Positions 6,128 to 10,987 of a stretch of DNA of 10,987 bases are shown one piece after another. Source of the DNA: an uncultured Oscillospiraceae bacterium (GTDB lineage: Bacteria; Bacillota; Clostridia; Oscillospirales; Oscillospiraceae). Positions within the stretch are counted from its first letter, which is position 1. The number at the start of each line of letters is the position of its first letter. Location: NCBI GenBank assembly GCA_905234575.1, contig CAJOIG010000034.1, forward strand, positions 1 through 10,987. Direction: 5' to 3'. The notes beneath the pieces were generated by a model. That model ran no database searches. It saw only the letters and a list, made by a program, of their open reading frames with translations, and was not told the DNA's origin. A program made the translations under genes and the position numbers.

Positions 6128-6805
6128 ATGCGGATACTCGTGGCGGAGGACAACCGCTCTTACTGCCGGGCCCTGACCGCCATTCTGGAGCACGCGGGGT
6201 ATACAGTGGACGCCGTCTATACCGGCACGGACGCCCTGGACTACGCGCTGGCCAATCTCTACGACGGCCTTCTGCTCGACATCATGATGCCGGGGCTCGA
6301 CGGTGTGGAGGTCATCCGCCGTCTGCGGGCGGAGGGTGTGCAGACGCCCGTCATGGTCCTCACGGCAAAGACCCAGATGGACGACCGCATCGAGGGCTAC
6401 GACGCGGGCGCGGACGATTATATGTCAAAGCCGTTCCACTCCGAGGAGCTGCTGGCCCGGGTGCGGGCGCTGGTCCGGCGCCGTCCTTCGTACCGCCCGG
6501 ACGCGCTGACCTTCGCGGACGTGACCCTGGACGGCGGCGACCACAGCGTATCCGGCCCTCTGGGACGGGTGCGCCTCACCGGAAAGGAATTCCAGATCCT
6601 GGAGCTTCTCGCCCGGGACCCCGGCCGAAGCGTTTCGACCGACGAGTTCTGCAAGCGGGTCTGGTGCTGGGAGGATATGCCCGACATGAGCGTCGTGCGG
6701 GTGCATATCTCCTCGCTTCGCAAAAAGCTCGACCAGGTCAGCGAACGGGTGCTCATCCGCGGCGAGCGCGGCGTCGGCTACTCCCTGCAGGAGCTGCTGC
6801 TATGA
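6128..6805 (+). CDS. OmpR/PhoB-family DNA-binding response regulator, 225 aa
   Basis: The receiver domain spans residues 1-115 with the full acidic set: E7 and D8, phospho-acceptor D51 (LLLDIMMPGLDG), T79 (VLTAK) and K101 (MSKPF). Residues about 125-223 are a winged-helix DNA-binding domain with LTGKEFQILELLARDPG, the recognition-helix region SVVRVHISSLRKKL and the wing ending GERGVGYSL. The length is normal for OmpR-type regulators. AAGGAGGG (6111-6118) lies 9 nt before the ATG. It is followed by its sensor kinase with an ATGA overlap. Such regulators bind direct repeats about 11 bp apart. A site of that form lies upstream of the SnoaL-like gene (3134-3153), making that gene a candidate target by inference only. 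Confidence 0.95.
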   Translation: MRILVAEDNRSYCRALTAILEHAGYTVDAVYTGTDALDYALANLYDGLLLDIMMPGLDGVEVIRRLRAEGVQTPVMVLTAKTQMDDRIEGYDAGADDYMSKPFHSEELLARVRALVRRRPSYRPDALTFADVTLDGGDHSVSGPLGRVRLTGKEFQILELLARDPGRSVSTDEFCKRVWCWEDMPDMSVVRVHISSLRKKLDQVSERVLIRGERGVGYSLQELLL

Positions 6806-8025
6806 TCCGCTCGCTTCGCTTCCGATTCATCCGCATCGTCATGGTGGCCTTTCTCGCGGTGCTGTTGGTCATCCTATTGGGCGTTAACCTTGTGAACCGG
6901 CACAACGTCTACGCCGGGATCGATGCAAGACTCGCCTTTCTGGGAGAGAGCAGCATGGGGCCGCCCATCGGCATGCTCATGAGCACGCCGCCGGAGGTCC
7001 GGCGGTGGGTCGACATGAACAGCGCCGGGATCATGAACGAGACGAGCTACTTCATCCTGAACGGCACCATGACAGGCCCCATCCTCGAGCATCAGCTCAA
7101 TATGCTGACCGCCGTCACCGGCATCGATTCCCGCACGCTGCTTGCCGATCTTCTGGCCGGCGGACCCACCGTCGGGAACGTCGGAACATACCGGTACCGC
7201 GTCGTTTCCCGGGACGTACCGTACCGGGTCGTGTTTCTCAACTGCGGGACGGAATTCGCGGCCCTGCGCTCTCTGCGGAACACCTCCCTGCTCGTCGGCC
7301 TCGCGAGCTTCTTTGTGGCGCTCGCCCTCGTTGCCATGCTCTCGGGACAGGCCATCCGGCCCTTCGCCCAGAACATCGAAAGCCAGCGCCGCTTCATTTC
7401 AAACGCCAGTCACGAGCTCAAAACGCCCCTCGGCGTCATCATGTCGGACCTGGATCTCCAGATGATGGAGTCCGGCCGGACGGAATGGCTCGAAAGCGCC
7501 CAGGAGCAGGCGGATCACCTCGCCGTGCTCATTGACCAGCTGACCACCTACTCCCTTCTGAACGAGAAAAAACAGCAGGCCGCCGCGCTTCCCGTGGACC
7601 TCTCCCTTCTCGCGGAGTCGGCGGTGGCCGATTTCCGTCCCAAGGCCCTGGCCCGGCGTCAAAGCATCGAGACCGACATCGAGCCCGGCGTCACGGTCAG
7701 CGGGAACGAGGACGCCTTCCGCACGCTGTTTTCCGTCCTCCTGGACAACGCCGTGAAATACGCACCCGATGGCGACGTCCTCCGGCTGGCGGTGCACCGG
7801 GAGAAGAAGGCCGTGCTCTCCATTTCAAATTCCATCGCCCCGGGGACCGCGGAGCTCGACACCGCCCAGCTGTTCGAGCGCTTTTACCGCGCGCCGGAAC
7901 ATCGCTCCGCGCAGGACGGGCACGGCCTCGGCCTTGCCATCGCCCACGAGATCGTCACCATGTACGGCGGGAGCATCCGCGCCCGCTCCGACGGTCCCAC
8001 CCTGACCGTTACTGCTGAACTATGA
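6802..8025 (+). CDS. Membrane sensor histidine kinase, 407 aa
   Basis: This is the cognate kinase of the preceding regulator. TM1 is at about residues 10-31 and TM2 at about 161-181, with roughly 130 extracytoplasmic residues between them that match no sensor domain I know. The phospho-acceptor is H204 in FISNASHELKTPLGVI. The ATPase domain has an N-box LLDNAVKYA, LFERFYR and the G2 box GHGLGLAIAHEIV. The G1 box, usually DxGxG, reads ISNSIAPG, so the adenine-contacting Asp and the glycines are degenerate. This variation occurs in many Firmicutes kinases and need not mean loss of activity. The start is chosen from the ATGA overlap with the regulator stop; longer in-frame extension upstream lies inside the regulator gene. 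A second ATGA overlap couples it to the lipoprotein gene. Confidence 0.93.
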   Translation: MIRSLRFRFIRIVMVAFLAVLLVILLGVNLVNRHNVYAGIDARLAFLGESSMGPPIGMLMSTPPEVRRWVDMNSAGIMNETSYFILNGTMTGPILEHQLNMLTAVTGIDSRTLLADLLAGGPTVGNVGTYRYRVVSRDVPYRVVFLNCGTEFAALRSLRNTSLLVGLASFFVALALVAMLSGQAIRPFAQNIESQRRFISNASHELKTPLGVIMSDLDLQMMESGRTEWLESAQEQADHLAVLIDQLTTYSLLNEKKQQAAALPVDLSLLAESAVADFRPKALARRQSIETDIEPGVTVSGNEDAFRTLFSVLLDNAVKYAPDGDVLRLAVHREKKAVLSISNSIAPGTAELDTAQLFERFYRAPEHRSAQDGHGLGLAIAHEIVTMYGGSIRARSDGPTLTVTAEL

Positions 8026-8480
8026 AAAGACGCCGACGGTTCCATCTGTTTCTCGCCGCACTCCTGCTCCTGTCGGCAGGATGCGGCGCCCGAAACGCCG
8101 CGGAGCTCGGAGACCCCGCGGAGGGCGTGGACCTCGATCTTACACGCCTGAGCGGCACCATGGTCTACGCCGAGGTCTATAACATGCGCTATGAGCCCGA
8201 GCCGTATTACGGAAAGGTCGTCCGCATCGAGGGGCTTTTCTCCGCGTACGAGAACCCCTTCACCGGCGAACCGTACTTCAACTGCATCATCCCGGACGCC
8301 ACCGCCTGCTGCTCCCAGGGCCTGCAATTCTTCCCGGCGGACGCAGACGCTCTCATTTATCCCGACGATTACCCGAAGAACGGCGATACCGTCGTTGTGA
8401 CCGGGACCTTCACAAGGAACGACGAAAACCTCTATATGTGCGCCATCACGGACGCGGTGATGACCGTGCCCGAGACGTGA
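8022..8480 (+). CDS. Small lipoprotein with OB-like Cys-Cys domain, 152 aa
   Basis: The basic N-terminus, hydrophobic run and lipobox LSAGC put the lipidated cysteine at C21, so the protein is probably anchored outside the membrane. The rest looks like a small beta-barrel/OB-type domain: YYGKVVRIEGLF (62-73), then PDATACCSQGLQF (91-103) with adjacent C96-C97, then NGDTVVVTGTF (120-130). I recognise no named family with certainty. The Cys-Cys segment resembles the TIGR03943/DUF1980-type domain, which also appears at the C-terminus of the GTPase at 9793-10743. As the last gene of the two-component operon (4-nt overlap with the kinase) it may be an accessory to signal sensing or a target for metal or thiol binding. 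That role is inference. Confidence 0.75.
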   Translation: MKRRRRFHLFLAALLLLSAGCGARNAAELGDPAEGVDLDLTRLSGTMVYAEVYNMRYEPEPYYGKVVRIEGLFSAYENPFTGEPYFNCIIPDATACCSQGLQFFPADADALIYPDDYPKNGDTVVVTGTFTRNDENLYMCAITDAVMTVPET

Positions 8481-8734
8481 ACGACAATGATTCCGTCTTT
8501 CTTAGGTATACCTTTCTTTTTCGTTGCACAGAATAAATAAAAGCGAAGACTGTTGACAAGTTTTAACAGCCGCATAAAATCGCAATTCCGGCGAATTGTT
8601 ATTTATCTATTTATTCTTGCGCTTGATGAAATGTTGTGATAAGGTGAAGTAAAGCTTGACATTAGCAAATTTTACTATTGTCGGCTCACAGTCACATCGA
8701 CATCGGGTTACCCGAGAAAGGAATGGTCAGCATT
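8481..8734. other. AT-rich control region upstream of the alcohol dehydrogenase
   Basis: About 250 noncoding bases are much more AT-rich than the flanking genes. They hold a promoter (8553-8580) and several palindromes: AGGTATACCT (8504-8513), CTGTT/AACAG (8550-8554/8565-8569) and CAATTC-CGGC-GAATTG (8583-8598). A 10-bp inverted pair AGAATAAATA/TATTTATTCT (8530-8539/8608-8617) flanks the promoter. No convincing terminator for the upstream lipoprotein gene was found; the CAATTC hairpin followed by a T-rich run (8599-8616) is the only weak candidate. Confidence 0.6.
8553..8580 (+). promoter_or_regulatory. Predicted promoter of the alcohol dehydrogenase gene
   Basis: A perfect TTGACA (8553-8558), a 16-nt spacer and TAAAAT (8575-8580, 5 of 6 to consensus). 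The start of transcription would be near 8587, giving a leader of about 150 nt. The imperfect dyad CTGTT...AACAG (8550-8569) covers the -35 and CAATTC...GAATTG covers the start site, so either could be an operator. Confidence 0.6.
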
Positions 8735-9685
8735 ATGAAAGGCTGGGAATTTACCGGTACACATCAACCGCTTCAGATCGTCGAAAAACCCGATCCGAAG
8801 GCTAAGCCGGGCTATGTCGTCCTGAAGACGCTGGCCGGCGGTCTCTGCCACTCGGACGTCTCCGCTCTGGACATCGAGTCCTGGATGGGGAGCTTCAACG
8901 TCCCGGTGATCATGGGCCATGAGGTCTGCGGTCGGATCGTCGAGATCGGCGAGGGCGTGGAAGGCTTTGCGATCGGCGACATCGTGGCTGTATGCCCCCT
9001 GTACGCGAAGGACGGGACGACCCCCGGATACACCCGCGACGGCGGCTACGGCACCATGACGACGGCGCCGGTGGAGCAGCTCGTCAAGGTCCCGGAGGGA
9101 CTGCCTCCTGAGAAGGCCGCAGCCGCGACCGACGCGGGCGCCACCTCCTATCACGCCGTGTGCACCGTCGGCGGCGCCAAGCCCGGAATGAAGGTCGGCA
9201 TCATCGGCGTCGGTGGGCTCGGTCAGTTCGCCGTCCGCACCGCCGTCCTGAAGGGCTGCGAGGTCTATGTCGCGACAAGAAAGCCCTCCGCGCAGGCGCT
9301 TGCCCTCAGCCTGGGTGCCGCCGAGGTCAAGCCGAGCATCACCGACTTTGCCGACAAGAACCTCGACGTCATCATCGACTTTGCCGGCGCCGGCAAGACC
9401 ACTGCCGATGCTCTGAACACGGTCAAGCAGTACGGCAAGGTCGTCCTCGTGGGCATGGCGACCGACACCTCCACGATCTACACCTACTCCATGATCTTCA
9501 AGGAGCTGACGTTCATGGGCTCCCAGGGAAGCACCACGGAGGACCTGCGCGGCTGCCTGGAGCTGCTGGCGAGCGGCGATCTGGATCCCGAGATCCACAC
9601 CTGCAAATTCGAGGACATCGCCGAGGGCATCGAAAAGCTTCGCCGCGGCGAGGTCAGCGGCCGTCTGGTCTGCGTATACGACTGA
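8735..9685 (+). CDS. Zinc-dependent medium-chain alcohol dehydrogenase, 316 aa
   Basis: This is a GroES-like medium-chain dehydrogenase/reductase that interconverts alcohols and aldehydes or ketones. Catalytic zinc ligands are visible as C38 (GLCHSDV), H62 with E63 (MGHEVCG) and D133 (TDAGATSYHA), the C-H-D set known from bacterial secondary alcohol dehydrogenases. The four-cysteine structural zinc loop is absent, and the protein is short for the family (usual length about 340-350). The nucleotide fold has GVGGLG (158-163). The end of the second strand reads VATRKPS, without the acidic residue typical of NAD enzymes, so NADP(H) preference is suggested. The start at 8735 is chosen because MKGWEFTGTH is the usual family N-terminus and AAAGGA (8717-8722) lies 12 nt upstream; ATG 8723 directly abuts that site. 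Cytosolic; the physiological substrate is not determined. Confidence 0.9.
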   Translation: MKGWEFTGTHQPLQIVEKPDPKAKPGYVVLKTLAGGLCHSDVSALDIESWMGSFNVPVIMGHEVCGRIVEIGEGVEGFAIGDIVAVCPLYAKDGTTPGYTRDGGYGTMTTAPVEQLVKVPEGLPPEKAAAATDAGATSYHAVCTVGGAKPGMKVGIIGVGGLGQFAVRTAVLKGCEVYVATRKPSAQALALSLGAAEVKPSITDFADKNLDVIIDFAGAGKTTADALNTVKQYGKVVLVGMATDTSTIYTYSMIFKELTFMGSQGSTTEDLRGCLELLASGDLDPEIHTCKFEDIAEGIEKLRRGEVSGRLVCVYD

Positions 9686-9725
9686 CCGGAAAGTCGCGCA
9701 GCGAATACCGTCTATAGCGGAAGTC

Positions 9726-9755
9726 CGCCCCATCGACATCAGCGATGGGGCGCTT
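9726..9755 (+). terminator. Hairpin terminator after the alcohol dehydrogenase gene
   Basis: CGCCCCATCG (9726-9735) pairs perfectly with CGATGGGGCG (9743-9752) around a 7-nt loop. The following tract CTTCCTTTCC is only moderately T-rich, so read-through to the GTPase gene 40 nt downstream is possible. No separate promoter is obvious between the hairpin and that gene. Confidence 0.65.
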
Positions 9756-9792
9756 CCTTTCCGGGCTTATCCGAATCGGCGGAGGTCTTACC

Positions 9793-10743
9793 ATGAGTGA
9801 TCGAAGCATCGAGACAAGACTCGTATACGGCTTTCTGGACGCCGGCAAAACCACCTACATCCGAAACTGCATCCGGAACGATTTCTTCCACAAATACGGC
9901 TCCACGCTCATCCTGTGCTTTGAGCAGGGCGAGGAGACATACGACCCGGACGCGATGAGGGAAAAGCGGACGTCGGTCGCCTATTACGACGAAAACGAGG
10001 ACGTCGGCGCCTTCTGCATAAGCTGCATCGAGAAATACCGGCCGGACCGGATCTATGTGGAAATGAACGCCATGCTCCCGGAGCTTCGGGAGCAGCTTCC
10101 CGCGTGTATGCATGTCTCCTTCGCCTCCGCCTGGATCGACTGGAAGACGTTTCCCCTGTATTTTGTCAATTTCCGGCCGATGATCGGCCGGATGGCGGCG
10201 GCGTCCCAGCAGGTCACCTTCCGGGGGTGCCCGTCGAAGGAGCTCCTCGCTCCCTACAGTCAGGCCTTCCGGCTGATGAATCCGAAGGCCTCGTATCTCC
10301 GGCAGGACCCAATGGGGTATCACGAAAAGGCGTTCGACCTGTTTCTCCCCTTCTCGCTGGAGGAGGAAGAGATCACCATCACCAAGGACCGCTATCTCCC
10401 CTTCTGGCTCGACGCACTGGATCACCCGGAGCACTACGAGGGAAAAACGCTCTGCTTCCCCGATCCGCTGGAGCTGCGCCGAAGCGATCCGAACGGACCC
10501 TGGTCCGCCGGACGCGTCGTTATGTCCTGCTGCATGGCAGACTTGCAGTTCATGGGCTTCGAGCTTCGCATGGACCCGGCCTCCCCGGAGGGCGGGTGGA
10601 TCACGTTCAAGGCTCAGGCGGCGATCGGGCAGGATACCTACGGACAAAAAAAGCTGACGCTGAGGCCGGAAAGCGTCCGTCCTGCGCCCCCGCCGAAATA
10701 TGCGATCCTGGACGGCAGCCGTCCTTCGCAAAATATCGACTGA
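9793..10743 (+). CDS. CobW/COG0523-like GTPase with C-terminal Cys-Cys OB-like domain, 316 aa
   Basis: The P-loop GFLDAGKTT (13-21) matches the CobW/COG0523 metallochaperone GTPases (usually GFLGAGKTT). RIYVEMNAML (87-96) sits where these proteins have their Walker B/ETSG segment, and FVNFRPM (124-130) is a weak guanine-site analogue, so the G domain is divergent. The classical CxCC metal motif is not seen; a CISC (75-78) lies elsewhere. Residues about 205-305 form a second domain with GKTLCFPDPLEL (218-229) and GRVVMSCCMADLQFMGFEL (240-258). This resembles the TIGR03943/DUF1980 (YcgQ-like) domain found with permeases. Metal delivery to a membrane partner is a reasonable inference; the metal is unknown. 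GGAGG (9781-9785) lies 7 nt before the chosen ATG. An earlier in-frame ATG (9745) lies inside the upstream terminator and was not used. Confidence 0.75.
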   Translation: MSDRSIETRLVYGFLDAGKTTYIRNCIRNDFFHKYGSTLILCFEQGEETYDPDAMREKRTSVAYYDENEDVGAFCISCIEKYRPDRIYVEMNAMLPELREQLPACMHVSFASAWIDWKTFPLYFVNFRPMIGRMAAASQQVTFRGCPSKELLAPYSQAFRLMNPKASYLRQDPMGYHEKAFDLFLPFSLEEEEITITKDRYLPFWLDALDHPEHYEGKTLCFPDPLELRRSDPNGPWSAGRVVMSCCMADLQFMGFELRMDPASPEGGWITFKAQAAIGQDTYGQKKLTLRPESVRPAPPPKYAILDGSRPSQNID

Positions 10744-10745
10744 AG

Positions 10746-10800
10746 CAACGATCCCCGCGCCGTGTTCTTTTCCACGGCGAGGGGATCGTTGTTTCGTTTT
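10746..10800. terminator. Long hairpin terminator between convergent genes
   Basis: CAACGATCCCC (10746-10756) pairs with GGGGATCGTTG (10781-10791). After one G-A mismatch, CGCCGTG (10758-10764) pairs with CACGGCG (10773-10779) around an 8-nt loop. TTTCGTTTT follows on the plus strand. It terminates the GTPase gene and may also shield the convergent CoA-transferase gene. Confidence 0.85.
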
Positions 10801-10804
10801 CCTA

Positions 10805-10987
10805 TCAGAACCGCATGATCTGCAGGTCCTCCGCCACGCGGAGGGGGAATTCGACCCGGGCGAGGATGTCCCGTTCGAGGTCGATGCCGGGAGCGATCTC
10901 CGTCAGCGTGAGGCCCTCCGGCAGCAGCCGGAAGACGCAGCGCTCCGTGATATACATGACGTCCTGGTGATTCTTCTCCGCGTTTTT
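10805..10987 (-). CDS. C-terminal end of a family I acyl-CoA:CoA-transferase (partial)
   Basis: Only the last 60 residues are in the window; the gene enters from the right edge and stops at 10805-10807. The visible segment contains VMYITERCVFRLLPEGLTL and TEIAPGIDLERDIL, the conserved end of propionate/acetate CoA-transferase and related 3-oxoacid CoA-transferase proteins. These enzymes move CoA between short-chain carboxylates through a glutamyl-CoA intermediate; the catalytic glutamate lies outside the visible part. The exact substrate cannot be told from this fragment. It fits an anaerobe that ferments to short-chain acids. It is convergent with the GTPase gene, from which a strong hairpin separates it. 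Confidence 0.88.
   Translation of the reverse strand, partial: KNAEKNHQDVMYITERCVFRLLPEGLTLTEIAPGIDLERDILARVEFPLRVAEDLQIMRF

Noticed and set aside
6055..6801. N-terminal extension of the histidine kinase frame upstream of 6802
   Set aside because: It lies in another frame over the response regulator gene and encodes Arg/Gly/Pro-rich nonsense; the ATGA overlap marks the real start.
8504..8513. AGGTATACCT followed by a T-rich run, as a possible terminator of the lipoprotein gene
   Set aside because: A perfect palindrome without a loop can form only about 3 bp of hairpin stem, too little for intrinsic termination; kept only as a possible operator.
8550..8569. A Rex-type operator at CTGTT...AACAG
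   Set aside because: The half-sites TGTTGA and TTAACA are 6 bp apart and not fully symmetric, unlike the usual TTGTTAA-N4-TTAACAA; not called as a Rex site.
8656..8681. A second TTGACA upstream of the alcohol dehydrogenase
   Set aside because: No acceptable -10 element lies 16-18 nt downstream; the nearest TA-rich hexamers are too close.
8708..9739. A minus-strand open frame covering the alcohol dehydrogenase
   Set aside because: Antisense shadow; the translation is Ala/Asp/Leu/Gly-rich without motifs, while the plus strand has a full zinc dehydrogenase.
9739..10731. A minus-strand open frame of about 330 codons covering the GTPase gene
   Set aside because: Antisense shadow; the plus strand has the P-loop, a ribosome-binding site and a terminator.

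Overview
The window looks like a piece of a GC-rich, anaerobic Firmicutes chromosome, most likely a gut-type Clostridia (Oscillospiraceae-like). This is inferred from strong GGAGG ribosome-binding sites, GC-rich coding sequence with AT-rich control regions, sigma-A-like promoters, an acyl-CoA:CoA-transferase end and two secreted anaerobic-metabolism proteins. No rRNA, tRNA, CRISPR array or insertion sequence was seen. Nearly all of the window is coding, and no gene-free stretch exceeds about 260 bases.

Left part (1-3110, minus strand): a tightly overlapping three-gene operon encodes a nitrogenase-like enzyme. It has a NifH-type Fe-S ATPase (2181-2942), a NifD-type component 1 subunit (893-2188) and a NifK-type subunit cut by the window edge (<1-896). 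All the hallmark P-loop and cluster cysteines of the reductase are present. The D-like protein keeps residues that line up by eye with the FeMo-cofactor ligands of NifD. No nif assembly genes are in view, so the substrate is unknown. A good promoter is followed by a leader of about 130 nt that ends in a strong intrinsic-terminator hairpin just before the nifH-like ribosome-binding site, which points to control by attenuation.

Middle part (3111-6060): divergent from that operon is a secreted SnoaL/NTF2-like protein (3200-4162). Its promoter has a weak -35 but carries an 11-bp-period direct repeat typical of OmpR/PhoB-family regulators. It faces, across a shared terminator, a Tat-exported flavoprotein of the fumarate-reductase-like family (4223-5929) that lacks the usual fumarate-site residues.

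Right-middle part (6061-8480): an overlapping operon encodes an OmpR-family response regulator, a membrane histidine kinase and a small lipoprotein with a Cys-Cys motif. The regulator is a natural candidate for the direct-repeat site, though this is only inferred from position.

Right part (8481-10987): an AT-rich control region precedes a zinc-dependent alcohol dehydrogenase (8735-9685) with its own terminator. Next is a divergent CobW/COG0523-like GTPase with a C-terminal Cys-Cys OB-like domain (9793-10743). It converges across a long hairpin terminator on the C-terminal end of a family I CoA-transferase (10805->10987, minus strand). The most interesting content is the uncharacterised nitrogenase-like operon with its attenuator, followed by the exported flavoprotein/SnoaL pair and the metal-handling-type GTPase.
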